A DNA stretch of 64,000 nt from Burkholderia latens (GTDB taxonomy: Bacteria > Pseudomonadota > Gammaproteobacteria > Burkholderiales > Burkholderiaceae): the NCBI RefSeq assembly GCF_902499045.1, contig NZ_CABVPL010000004.1:62001-126000 (forward strand), read 5' to 3'. This document shows, piece by piece, positions 7,206-15,358 of this stretch; position 1 is the first letter of the stretch, and every line of letters begins with the position of its first letter. Under the pieces are notes generated by a model that ran no database searches, had not been told where the DNA came from, and saw only the letters and a program-made list of their open reading frames with translations. The position numbers and the translations under genes are program-made.

Positions 7206-8348
7206 TTAAGTAGGTTGGCTCACCAGCGCGAGAAGTCGGTCGAGATGCGTGAGAATTCGAAACGCCAGTGCCAGGTCGGCGTACTGGCGGCGGATAGCCT
7301 TCGGAGTCGACTCCAGCCGGGAGAACCCGCTATAGGTCGTTGCATCCCCGCATTGAGCGGCACCGTCAAAGTGATGGTCGAGAAGGTCGCCAACAAACGC
7401 GTTGTCCTCGACGATCACCGAACAAATTCCATAGACGGGATTTGCGTCGTAGCTCACGTGAAACAGATCTCGCGTTCGGCTACGGCGCATCAGCGCCCGG
7501 AGGTTGAGAACCTCGGTGCATACGCGCCGAGGCATGCCCCTGCTGCGAGCGCGAAGCCGCACCAGCTCCGGGTCGGTCATGGCGCGCCGATCACGCCACT
7601 TACCGCCGCTAAACACACACGGATCAGCGTCGTCCGGGCAAAGCTGTGGCCGAACAACCGACGGCAGATACGCGGAGCGTGTTTCTGTGTCGTCCTCGAA
7701 GCGTTCCTTCAGCGCTTCGTCCGCATCCTTGTCTGAAATGTTCGGATCGCCGTCCCAATACCAGCACGAAAATTCGTATATGAACCAGTCAGGCAGGCGG
7801 ATGAACATCGTTCGGGCCGATGCGCGGTACACCGCGGCCATCACCGTTCGGAAGAGCAACGGGTGGGCCGACCGCAGTGTCTCGATCGCCCCTTCAAGCG
7901 AGTAGACCCACTCGTCTTCAAGACCGAATCCGAAAAATAGCGGCGTCGGATCCTCATCGTTGTTCCCGTTACCGAGGCCATCGAGAACATCACGAACCGC
8001 ATGCGCGTCGAATAGATGCGGCGTGAATCGCAGCCGGGAAAACTGCCCATGCTGACGTCGCGTCCACGCATGAAACGCCTGCTGGAACGCGTCGCCGGCG
8101 TCGGCCGGATCATGAACATCGCCTGCGCGTAACGGCCCGTACTGGAAATGCTTAAGGACCAAATCGGACAGGTTCACGTTTTCGCGCCACTTCAACCGCA
8201 CCGCGCCCGGCACCTCCGTCGAGAAGGAAGGAAGCGTCAGAAGATCAGCGGCAGGTCGACGTCCGGCAGCGGCAGCGCGTGGCGGTTGCCAGCGCGCGGC
8301 CGAGCCAGCTGCGATGCTTGAATCAGGGAGTGCAGGATCGAAGAACAT
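7206..8348 (-). CDS. PRTRC system protein F
   Basis: A 380-aa soluble protein matching PRTRC protein F, the least understood member of the cassette. The N-terminal ~45 residues are Ala/Pro/Arg-rich and probably flexible; the rest is a compact aromatic-rich domain (PLFFGFGLEDEWVYSLEGAI; DWFIYEFSCWYWDGDPN). No catalytic motif was identified. The ATG at 8348 is preceded by GAGGAA, which follows directly after a strong terminator U-tract (8370-8376). F is therefore either transcribed by read-through from E-C or controlled at that terminator. Confidence 0.8.
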   Translation of the reverse strand: MFFDPALPDSSIAAGSAARWQPPRAAAAGRRPAADLLTLPSFSTEVPGAVRLKWRENVNLSDLVLKHFQYGPLRAGDVHDPADAGDAFQQAFHAWTRRQHGQFSRLRFTPHLFDAHAVRDVLDGLGNGNNDEDPTPLFFGFGLEDEWVYSLEGAIETLRSAHPLLFRTVMAAVYRASARTMFIRLPDWFIYEFSCWYWDGDPNISDKDADEALKERFEDDTETRSAYLPSVVRPQLCPDDADPCVFSGGKWRDRRAMTDPELVRLRARSRGMPRRVCTEVLNLRALMRRSRTRDLFHVSYDANPVYGICSVIVEDNAFVGDLLDHHFDGAAQCGDATTYSGFSRLESTPKAIRRQYADLALAFRILTHLDRLLALVSQPT

Positions 8349-8369
8349 TTCCGCATTTCCTCGTCATAT

Positions 8370-8394
8370 AAAAAAACCGGCCTTTCGGCCGGTT
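8370..8394 (-). terminator. Strong intrinsic terminator between PRTRC C and F
   Basis: AACCGGCC-GAAA-GGCCGGTT on the minus strand is followed by seven T residues. The tract ends ~20 nt from the ATG of protein F and includes almost no space for a promoter. It splits the PRTRC cluster into E-C and F-B-A-ThiF parts. Confidence 0.8.
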
Positions 8395-8447
8395 CCTGTT
8401 GATTGAAGCCACCATCCGGAGCGGACAGGGCTTTGAGCAGATCGCGT

Positions 8448-8666
8448 TTACGCATGGGCACCCTTGGCACCCGCTGCGCGGACGAATTTGTAGTGCGCCA
8501 CCTCGCCCTTCATGTCCGGGCCGTCGACCGCAGCGGTCGTCAGCTCCGGATACTGAGCGGTGTACAGGTCACGAACCTGATCCGGCGAGAATGCCGGGCC
8601 GGGATCCATGAGCGCCATACCGTTGTAGGTGAACTCGCGTACCAGTGCAGCAATGCTGATCGACAT
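8448..8666 (-). CDS. PRTRC system protein C (ubiquitin-like)
   Basis: A 72-aa protein matching PRTRC protein C, assigned in family surveys to a prokaryotic ubiquitin-like (beta-grasp) group. It reads MSISIAALVREFTYNGMAL..., with a strand/turn pattern, a helix at SPDQVRDLYTAQYP and a final strand HYKFVRAAG. The tail after that strand is AKGAHA, with no terminal Gly-Gly. If the protein is conjugated, JAMM protein A may have to trim it, perhaps after Gly66 or Gly69. The ATG at 8666 has GAGG 7 nt upstream and follows the stop of protein E by 8 nt. Confidence 0.85.
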   Translation of the reverse strand: MSISIAALVREFTYNGMALMDPGPAFSPDQVRDLYTAQYPELTTAAVDGPDMKGEVAHYKFVRAAGAKGAHA

Positions 8667-8674
8667 GATTTACC

Positions 8675-9109
8675 TCACAGAATCAACGAGGACAGATCCG
8701 TGCCGGCCGGCTTCTCAGCGGCAGCGGGCGCGACATCCGCCGGTGTGGCGGTCGCACCGTCTTCGTCGTCGGCGTCGCCTGCGCCCGCGTCTGCGGCCGT
8801 CGGCATCGATGCTTTCGCCAAGACCTTCTGCGCCTTCGTCGCCTGCGTCTGCTGCTGGGCTTCCAGGATCGCGTTGGTAGCCGCCACCTGTTCGCCGAGC
8901 GACTGGTGCGCCGCGGTAAAGCTACCGATCGCCGCCGCGAAACCCTCGTCGAGCTCGCTGGCCGTCGCTTTCAGGATCAACGGCTGTCGCAACATCGCGT
9001 CCTTACCGCCGGCCGGCGTCAAAAACACAACGATGTTGTCGCCATCCATCGTCAGCGACAAGACGAGTTTTTCCGCGGAACGAAGCAGCGGTTCGAGTGC
9101 TTGAAACAT
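8675..9109 (-). CDS. PRTRC system protein E
   Basis: A 144-aa protein matching PRTRC protein E. The N-terminal ~70 residues form a folded alpha/beta unit (VLSLTMDGDNIVVFLTP...PLILKATASELDEGF), then a helix/coiled coil (HQSLGEQVAATNAILEAQQQ) and a low-complexity Ala/Asp/Pro-rich linker (residues ~98-132) ending DLSSLIL. The role is unknown; a linker plus short hydrophobic tail suggests a docking peptide. The ATG at 9109 has GGAG touching the preceding terminator's U-tract. It is co-transcribed with C. Confidence 0.8.
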   Translation of the reverse strand: MFQALEPLLRSAEKLVLSLTMDGDNIVVFLTPAGGKDAMLRQPLILKATASELDEGFAAAIGSFTAAHQSLGEQVAATNAILEAQQQTQATKAQKVLAKASMPTAADAGAGDADDEDGATATPADVAPAAAEKPAGTDLSSLIL

Positions 9110-9119
9110 TTAAATCTCC

Positions 9120-9147
9120 AAAAAAATATGCGCCGCACGAGGCGGCG
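9120..9147 (-). terminator. Terminator-like hairpin between PRTRC ParB and E
   Basis: CGCCGC-CTCGT-GCGGCG on the minus strand, then CATA and seven T residues (9120-9126). The T-run runs straight into the GGAG Shine-Dalgarno of protein E. The stem is short (6 bp) and separated from the U-tract by 4 nt, so termination may be partial. Confidence 0.6.
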
Positions 9148-9186
9148 AAGAATGTTGATGCGGCTCGGCCATAAGCCGCCCGCTAC

Positions 9187-10860
9187 TTAGAACTTGAGAA
9201 CCTTCAGGAGCTTGCCCTCGTAGGTGAACCCTTCGACGGCGAGCAACGCCGTGATGACATCAGCCTTCGCCTTCGAGAACACCTTCTTGAAGTTGTCGCC
9301 CATCGCCGTGCGCAGCCCGAGCTCGTCCGCGATCACCATCATCTCGGCCTTGGTGACGAGTTCCAGAAACTCTTTGTCGAGCTTCCAGTACTGCGTCAGG
9401 TCGAGGTTGTGGTGCTTGCAGAGTTGCTTGAGATACGGAACGTCGAGGCCTTCGATCGCCGCGACGAACATGCCGGTGACCAGCGTCGCGGCCTGCTCAT
9501 CCGACGTGGCGCAAGCGAGAAAAAGGGCCTTCGAGAGATCAGTTGCAGGAGCCTTCTCGTCCGTCACCTTTTCGTAGACGGATCGGAAAACGTCCTCCTT
9601 GATCTGGCGCGCGTATCCCGCGAGGACGATTGCGATCAGGTACTGTCGCGCGAGCGCCGCGTTCTTGCCGACGTCCCGCCGCAAAGCCTTGCGCCAAAGT
9701 GCCTCGCGGTACTGCTTCACCCGGTCGGACTCAGCGACGACGGTTACCGCCGTCGGCGCAGACGTATCGGATCCGCCCTTACCAGCTGCCTTAGTCGAAA
9801 CGGTCGAACCCTTGGTGTCAGAGGTCGCGGCTTTCGCCGCCGCCTTCTCAGCCGTGATCCGGTCCGCGACCTTGCGCATATTGCACACAGTGTCGAAGCA
9901 CTGGCCGCGGAAGGTCTTGCCGAGAGAGTCCGGCAACCCGCTGACCGCGACGCCGTAGTTCTGGCAGCCGTGGCACGCCTTCGCTTGCGCCTCGCCCACC
10001 CCGTTCGGCCCTTCGACCGCGAGTTGGACGCGCGTGTGGTTGTCACCGGCGCGCACGATCCGTACGGTCGGAAATTCGTCCCGCAAGCCGTCAGCAATCG
10101 CCTCGAGCTGCTTTTCGGTCTTTCCGTTGTAGCACTGGCGATTCGTGCAGTTACCAGTCGCTATCGACTCGCCGAACATCTCGGATTGCGTTGCCGAGTT
10201 GTGTGGGCACGCCGCGCAATCGGTTTTGTCGAAGATAGCGGCGGACAGAGAGCATGCCGCGCTCTCGACCAGCTTTCGCACGTCGGTGACGGACTTCTTC
10301 TCGGCGATGATCACCGGAAGAACGCGATCCTGATTTTCCTTGGAGAGCGCGGCCAGCAGCTCCGCATGACCAAGAAGAATCTGGCGCGTATTCAGGGCGA
10401 TGAGGACTTCGTTACTGCAGTTCAGCAACGCGAGACGACTGTTGAGCGTGGGAAGGCTCCAGCCGATTCGCCTGGCAGCCTCTTCGCGATCGCCCTTGCA
10501 GCGGCCGAGCAGTCGCGCTGCGTCAACTGCTTCTTCACCGGGGGAAAGGTTCGACCGCTGGATGTTCTCGATGAGAGCGATGTCTTCAGCTTCGGCATCG
10601 TCGACAAACACCACCGTAACCGGCATGTCGTAGTCTTCACCGCGCGTTTCCATTGCGGCTTTGTACCGACGGCCTCCGGCTATCAGCTCGAAGTACTCTT
10701 CGTCGAGCGGCCGAACGATGACCGCGGTATGGACGCCGCTTACGCGGACCGTAGCCTTCATCTCCTCCATCTCGGCGTCGTCGAAGTACGTTCGGGGGTT
10801 TCGCCCGAGCTTGATCCGGCGCAGCTTGACGGTGGGTTGCTGCAGATGTGCGTGTTGCAT
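9187..10860 (-). CDS. PRTRC system ParB-family protein
   Basis: A 557-aa ParB/Srx-fold protein. Residues ~10-105 hold the ParB nucleotide-binding region (NPRTYFDD; ELIAGGRRYKAA at 58-69, like the GERRxRA box; IENIQRSNLSPGEEA at 97-111), followed by a helix-turn-helix region (~125-150, AARRIGWSLPTLNSRL). Beyond lie two Cys clusters (C215/C218/C238/C243 and C296/C299/C321/C326), probably zinc sites, and a helical C-terminal domain after a Ser/Thr/Lys-rich linker (~345-380). ParB-type CTPases spread on DNA from a centromere. The ATG at 10860 has GGAGG 7 nt upstream. It is the first gene of the PRTRC group with its own leader. Confidence 0.88.
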   Translation of the reverse strand: MQHAHLQQPTVKLRRIKLGRNPRTYFDDAEMEEMKATVRVSGVHTAVIVRPLDEEYFELIAGGRRYKAAMETRGEDYDMPVTVVFVDDAEAEDIALIENIQRSNLSPGEEAVDAARLLGRCKGDREEAARRIGWSLPTLNSRLALLNCSNEVLIALNTRQILLGHAELLAALSKENQDRVLPVIIAEKKSVTDVRKLVESAACSLSAAIFDKTDCAACPHNSATQSEMFGESIATGNCTNRQCYNGKTEKQLEAIADGLRDEFPTVRIVRAGDNHTRVQLAVEGPNGVGEAQAKACHGCQNYGVAVSGLPDSLGKTFRGQCFDTVCNMRKVADRITAEKAAAKAATSDTKGSTVSTKAAGKGGSDTSAPTAVTVVAESDRVKQYREALWRKALRRDVGKNAALARQYLIAIVLAGYARQIKEDVFRSVYEKVTDEKAPATDLSKALFLACATSDEQAATLVTGMFVAAIEGLDVPYLKQLCKHHNLDLTQYWKLDKEFLELVTKAEMMVIADELGLRTAMGDNFKKVFSKAKADVITALLAVEGFTYEGKLLKVLKF

Positions 10861-10983
10861 GTCAGGTCCTCCGAAGTGGGAACCTGCCCCCGATCGGGAG
10901 TGGTTCCCGATGGGGTTGGAAAGGAATGCCGGCGACGCCGGCTGAGTCGATGCGTCAGAGACGCGGTAGATGAGGAAAAGATA
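10861..10983 (-). promoter_or_regulatory. Promoter and structured leader of the PRTRC cassette
   Basis: The -10 TATCTT (10978-10983) is followed 13 nt later by GCGTCTCTGACGC (10952-10964), then ATCGA, GCCGGCGTCGCCGGC (10928-10942) and a long hairpin GGGAACC...GGTTCCC (10878-10908) enclosing CCCGATCGGG. GGAGG and the ATG at 10860 follow. There is no U-tract after the last hairpin, so control here would be translational rather than by termination. Confidence 0.6.
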
Positions 10984-11067
10984 CCGCCTGAATTCGCGGG
11001 ACTGCCGCGGAAAGCCCGAAAGAAACACCCAGCTTTCAAGCGCGTGCGCCCGCCGCGCGCATCAATT

Positions 11068-11094
11068 AAAAAGGCCCGATCAAATGACCGGGCC
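11068..11094 (-). terminator. Intrinsic terminator after 11126-11368
   Basis: GGCCCG/CGGGCC stem with a GTCATTTGAT loop, followed on the minus strand by TTTTT. It lies 32 nt after the stop of 11126-11368 and separates that transcript from the PRTRC leader. Confidence 0.8.
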
Positions 11095-11125
11095 TGAGCA
11101 AAGGAACTGGGGCGTCCACTGAACG

Positions 11126-11368
11126 CTACGCTGCACCTTCTCCATTGACGGAGCGACTGAGCAACGTCGTGACAGCGCCGCTGACCATCCATCCAACAAA
11201 CTCGGTCTCGTACGGTTGGTGGACAAGGCGATCGAGACATACCACTTCCGCACCGCCCTTCGTCACCTTTCCGAGAACTCCCGCAACGGTTGCGGTGCTC
11301 GACCCATCCCGCTTGATCGTCACCACGCCATCGCCAATCGCAACAGTCACGCGCCGTTCCGCTTTCAT
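11126..11368 (-). CDS. Small hypothetical protein coupled to the methylase-helicase
   Basis: Not recognised. It is an 80-aa beta-rich protein (RRVTVAIGDGVVTIKRDGSS...), possibly a small barrel, with a repeated Val/Gly/Thr pattern and no membrane segment. Its ATG at 11368 overlaps the stop of the large gene (TAATG) and GGAGG lies just inside that gene, so translation is coupled. It could be a DNA- or protein-binding accessory of the fusion protein, but nothing in the sequence proves it. Confidence 0.6.
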   Translation of the reverse strand: MKAERRVTVAIGDGVVTIKRDGSSTATVAGVLGKVTKGGAEVVCLDRLVHQPYETEFVGWMVSGAVTTLLSRSVNGEGAA

Positions 11369-14300
11369 TACGCTGCCTCCTTCAACAATTTACGCATGTC
11401 GTACGTCTTTTCACCGTGAAGCCGTGCAATGTCTTCGACGAACGCATCCAGCAAGGTGTCCATGTGCAGAAACGCCTCGTCTTCGAGCTCGGGTGTCGCC
11501 CAGTCCAGACCTGCCTGCATCGCGTCACGCTTGTGCGCGACCATCTGGTCCTGATAGACATCGATGCTTCCGGGCAAGTGGAAGTACTCGACACTCAACC
11601 GCCCCTTGCGATTCCACCGCAAGGCCCGCCGCATCGCCTGGTACTCCGCACGCCAGGTCCACGACCGGTCGTAGAACAAGACATAGTCCGCGTTCGGGAG
11701 GTTATAGCCTGCCCGACCCGACTCCTTGGTTGAAAGCAGGCCCGTTGCGAGTCCGGTGAGGAACCGTTGGTCCTTTGCCTTCACCCGCTTGGCTATCGGG
11801 ACACCGCCATGGAACAGCACCGTGTCGATCTTGCTAACGTCGAGCTCGCGGGCGATCAGATTCAGCACGCCGGGGTTTTCGGCGAAAACGATCGCCTGCT
11901 TACCTTCGGCTGCAATCTCCCGCATCCGGTCGATCACGGCACGCTGTTTGCTGGTCAGCCCACTGCGGCGCTCGATCCCCTCCATCCCGTACTGCGGATA
12001 GTTTGCGGCGAAGTGCACCGCCCGCATTCTCGCAAGGATCGTCACCAGATTGCAGGATGTACCGTCCTTCTGGCGATCTCGGTACCACGATGCGAAGTCG
12101 TCGGCCGCGCGCAAGTACATCGCGAGATGATCCGGCTCCCAGTCCACTGTGTGAACGCGGATTTCCGGCGCCTCGATCTGGATGTATTTCGCGACGTCCG
12201 GCTCGCACACCAAGCGACGCTTGAGGTGCGGCGCGAGCATCGCTCGGTAAAGCGACAGATTTCCTATCTTCGGCACTTCGCGCTTCGCCCCATCCTGCAA
12301 GTTCTCCGCGAATTGCCACGTGACCCACTCCGTCACGACGAAATCGTCTCGGAATCGATCTATGCCGCGGTCGGCGTACTCTACTGACTGGAGCCAGCTC
12401 TGTTCGAGATAGCCGCGACGATACCCGTACGGTTGAGCAGCGGTGCCATCACCCCCTGCAAATGCGATCAGACCGAACGCGTCTCGCGGGTAGTTCGGAA
12501 TTGGGCTACCCGTCAGCACGTACCGCCGGCGTGCCGACAATCGCCACAGCGCACGGCTTTGCTCGCTTGTCGGGTTCGCTAGACGCTCCCCTTCGTCAGC
12601 GACCAGCAGCCCAATTCGACGCCGCAGGCGGTGCGCATACGTCGCCCGTCTCGACTGCGACGGATCGACCACCATACGCAAGCGCTCATACGAGATCAGG
12701 TTGAAGCGGCGCAGATCATCCAGATCGGCGGGCGACTCGATAACCTTGATTTCGTCCATACCAATCGGCGTTAGCGCAGCTTCGGCCAACAGCTCCGAGA
12801 CCAGACGCGCTTCCACCACAATCAGCCCATGCTTGACGCCGGCCGCCAGAATCAACGCGAGCGCGAGCCGCGACTTGCCGCAGCCCTGCTCCCAAGCGAT
12901 CACGCATCCCGACGGCTTCATCAGCGTCTCGATAAGATCGTCGACCTGGAATTCCCAGTCCAACCACGTGGGAATCCCGAGTGTACTGACGCGGGAACGA
13001 AGCGCCGCGGCGTGATCAGGAAAGCGCGCCGCCAACCCTTCGTGGACAACCTCCCATACCTGAGCGACGTTTTCAACCGCGAATCGCGCGTTCAGCTCGT
13101 CGACCGCGAGGCGGTACTTCGCGCCCTTGAACACGTACGCGTACGTGCCATCGGCTTCCCGCTCGAACACCACTTCGTCTCCTGCCTTGATGAGCGGGCT
13201 CGCCCACATCCGGTCGTCAACCTTATGCGTCGCACGCGCCCTGCCAACCACCGACGACGCCGATCCGGCTCCCGCCGAATACACAACGTGCCGCAACGGT
13301 GTCTGCTGCCGCAGTGATCGCCGGGATCGCGCGGCGAGGTGCTCACGCAGGCCGGGCGCGACGCTAGGTTCTCCGCCTGCGGCTCGGATACGCTCGATCA
13401 GCCTCTCGAAGGCGCCTTGCGGATCGTCCTGTACCAGATACACCTCCAGGTCGAGTAGCCCCTGACCCGCATATCGGAACCCGCGCGGCAACCGATGGCC
13501 ATCCGTCGAGAAAATGCGGTGATCGTAGATAGCGTTCAGCACCATCGCTTCGGTGAATCCGCACCTGAAACCCAGTCGAATCCAGCGACCGTCATGCGCC
13601 ACGCCAACGCGGGCGTCTCCGGTTACCGGTCGTGTGATTGCAGGAATGGAATCGTCGAGCGTCTGCAACTGCAGCCGTGGCCGATCAAACGACCGCTCCT
13701 CCCAATGTAGGCTTAGGAGCGGTGCGGGTCGGCCGAGGTCAGCAGCTGCACGGACGAAGTCGCCCGGCCGTGTCCTGTATCGATCGAAGACAAGCACTGC
13801 CGTCCGGACGTTTGCGCCCTCCAGCTGGAATGCGTCGTCCGGCAGCTCGAAGTAGCCGGCCAACCGTTTTGCGGCCCCGTAGTAGTGAAACGGCTTTCCG
13901 AAAGTCGCACCGGCGATTGCTTCGGCCATCGTTGCCGGTAACAAGGCAACGACCACGTTAGCAGCTTTCAGAGCTTGAGCCAGTGCATAGTCATGGGACA
14001 ACGCGCTGGTGTTCGGGCCATATCGTCCGATCGTGGTGCACTCGAACGGATACAGGTGCGGCGACTCGAGGTGCAGCGAGAACGGCGGATTGATCATCGC
14101 AACGTCGAACCCGGACGGTCGGATTTCTTCCATTCCAGCCCGACGAATCGATACCTTGAAACCCGCTCCCTCGAATGCCGACTGACATGCCGCCACCGCA
14201 GGATCGTGTACATCGACGCCGTAGATCGAATGCCGCTCCGGATCACCGAACTGCAGGAGGCGCCCCGAGCCGATCGAGTTGTCGAGAACATGGACCTTGC

Positions 14301-14499
14301 GCTTCGGGTTAAAGCGCTCTACGAATCCCCACATATATCGGGCAACTTCGTCTGGCGTGAAAAATTGTCCGAGGTGGCGCCGTCGCGCTGCGGCCAGCTC
14401 ACCGTGGTGGGCCACGCCGACATCGAGCGAACCGAGGCTTTTCATTGCCCGTAGCGGCGCATACCAGTCGCTGGCTTCGAAATCGAATGCAGTCTGCAT
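11368..14499 (-). CDS. N6-adenine DNA methylase / SNF2-type helicase fusion (1043 aa)
   Basis: The N-terminal half is a gamma-type N6-adenine methyltransferase: GQFFTPDEVARYM at 44-56, SAM motif I VLDNSIGSGRL at 71-81, VDVHDP at 95-100 and catalytic NPPF at 137-140. The C-terminal half is a superfamily 2 helicase/translocase: Walker A variant WEQGCGKS (536-543), DEGE box (635-638), motif III LTGSP (662-666) and late motif VI-like MRRALRWNRKGR. No nuclease domain was found, so this is not an obvious restriction enzyme; anti-restriction, plasmid DNA protection or remodelling are options. The ATG at 14499 is preceded by GAGAGA. An upstream extension would read through a terminator hairpin and is rejected. 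Confidence 0.82.
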   Translation of the reverse strand: MQTAFDFEASDWYAPLRAMKSLGSLDVGVAHHGELAAARRRHLGQFFTPDEVARYMWGFVERFNPKRKVHVLDNSIGSGRLLQFGDPERHSIYGVDVHDPAVAACQSAFEGAGFKVSIRRAGMEEIRPSGFDVAMINPPFSLHLESPHLYPFECTTIGRYGPNTSALSHDYALAQALKAANVVVALLPATMAEAIAGATFGKPFHYYGAAKRLAGYFELPDDAFQLEGANVRTAVLVFDRYRTRPGDFVRAAADLGRPAPLLSLHWEERSFDRPRLQLQTLDDSIPAITRPVTGDARVGVAHDGRWIRLGFRCGFTEAMVLNAIYDHRIFSTDGHRLPRGFRYAGQGLLDLEVYLVQDDPQGAFERLIERIRAAGGEPSVAPGLREHLAARSRRSLRQQTPLRHVVYSAGAGSASSVVGRARATHKVDDRMWASPLIKAGDEVVFEREADGTYAYVFKGAKYRLAVDELNARFAVENVAQVWEVVHEGLAARFPDHAAALRSRVSTLGIPTWLDWEFQVDDLIETLMKPSGCVIAWEQGCGKSRLALALILAAGVKHGLIVVEARLVSELLAEAALTPIGMDEIKVIESPADLDDLRRFNLISYERLRMVVDPSQSRRATYAHRLRRRIGLLVADEGERLANPTSEQSRALWRLSARRRYVLTGSPIPNYPRDAFGLIAFAGGDGTAAQPYGYRRGYLEQSWLQSVEYADRGIDRFRDDFVVTEWVTWQFAENLQDGAKREVPKIGNLSLYRAMLAPHLKRRLVCEPDVAKYIQIEAPEIRVHTVDWEPDHLAMYLRAADDFASWYRDRQKDGTSCNLVTILARMRAVHFAANYPQYGMEGIERRSGLTSKQRAVIDRMREIAAEGKQAIVFAENPGVLNLIARELDVSKIDTVLFHGGVPIAKRVKAKDQRFLTGLATGLLSTKESGRAGYNLPNADYVLFYDRSWTWRAEYQAMRRALRWNRKGRLSVEYFHLPGSIDVYQDQMVAHKRDAMQAGLDWATPELEDEAFLHMDTLLDAFVEDIARLHGEKTYDMRKLLKEAA

Positions 14500-14524
14500 A
14501 GAAATCTCTCGATAGAAATAGAAA

Positions 14525-14544
14525 CGGCCCGCCGAGGCGGGCCG
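14525..14544 (-). terminator. GC-rich hairpin between 14570-15358 and the methylase-helicase
   Basis: A perfect stem CGGCCCGC/GCGGGCCG with a 4-nt loop; on the minus strand TTTCTATTTCTA follows, 25 nt before the ATG at 14499. On the plus strand AAAAAG follows. It is likely a partial terminator or mRNA-end stabiliser within the transcript. Confidence 0.6.
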
Positions 14545-14569
14545 AAAAAGGAAGGTTGGAGCTACCGAA

Positions 14570-15358
14570 CTATCCGCGCGATGCGAGATGTTCGGCTCCG
14601 AACTCGCTGATGAAGATCGACAGCGCATCGCCGATCGCGTGCGCGAACTTGAACTGCCATTTGTCGTTGTAGCGGACAATTTCCAGGCCAGTGAAGCTCT
14701 CCTTGTCTCGCGAGCGATACTCGTCACTCACGAGGCGGCAATGCCTTAGCTCGCCTGCAAGTGCCGCACAACCAGACTTCACGGCAAATGTCGTGAGGCC
14801 CGTCACCAGTGCTGCAACGCGGCTTTGCGAGTAGTAGCTAACGCGACGCCACCCGCTGCTGCTGAAGGAAGCTTCGCTTCCAACCGACGCCTCGATCACA
14901 ATGCCGCTGTTGGTGCGCTTCATTTCTGTCGTCGGCTTCAACCAAAGCCCGTCGATGATCGCCTTGGCGGCTTGCTGATACGCGATCGATGCGCCGGCAT
15001 CTCCTGCGAACTTCTGCTTGAGATGCGACCAGAATGCGTCCAGATCCGGCGTTGTGCCTGATCGAATGGCTTCGCCGATATCGATGCCTGCCGCTTCCAA
15101 CTCGGCGGCTCGGTCGATCTCGATACGCGTGCCGGCGGGCGCCACTTCGCGCCGCGCGACTCGCACTACTACTTCGGAGAGGTCGACACAGAACTTCGTC
15201 AACTCTCGCTCGACCTTGTATTCGTGTCGCGAGCGTGTGGCACGCTCGTAATCTTCGCAGCCAGGAAACAGGGCGATTTCTGCGTCTGCAACTGCGCGAT
15301 AGGCGTCGGCCGCTCTCGTCTGTGCCGACTTGAACTGCTCGATCAAAGCGTTGTACAT
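14570..15358 (-). CDS. Hypothetical protein (262 aa)
   Basis: Not recognised with confidence. It is a 262-aa soluble protein starting MYNALIEQFKSAQTRAADAY, with long N-terminal helices, an acidic middle (EIDRAAELEAAGIDIGEAI) and a C-terminal alpha/beta part (GLEIVRYNDKWQFKFAHAIG). The ATG at 15358 has GGAG 7 nt upstream. It is the first gene of a transcript that continues into the methylase-helicase and has a full hairpin leader (15359-15493). Its position suggests an accessory to that enzyme, but this is inference. Confidence 0.6.
   Translation of the reverse strand: MYNALIEQFKSAQTRAADAYRAVADAEIALFPGCEDYERATRSRHEYKVERELTKFCVDLSEVVVRVARREVAPAGTRIEIDRAAELEAAGIDIGEAIRSGTTPDLDAFWSHLKQKFAGDAGASIAYQQAAKAIIDGLWLKPTTEMKRTNSGIVIEASVGSEASFSSSGWRRVSYYSQSRVAALVTGLTTFAVKSGCAALAGELRHCRLVSDEYRSRDKESFTGLEIVRYNDKWQFKFAHAIGDALSIFISEFGAEHLASRG

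Noticed and set aside
9409-11097. 562-codon plus-strand frame opposite the PRTRC ParB gene
   Set aside because: It mirrors the codon structure of a well-supported gene and encodes Arg/His-rich sequence without domains.
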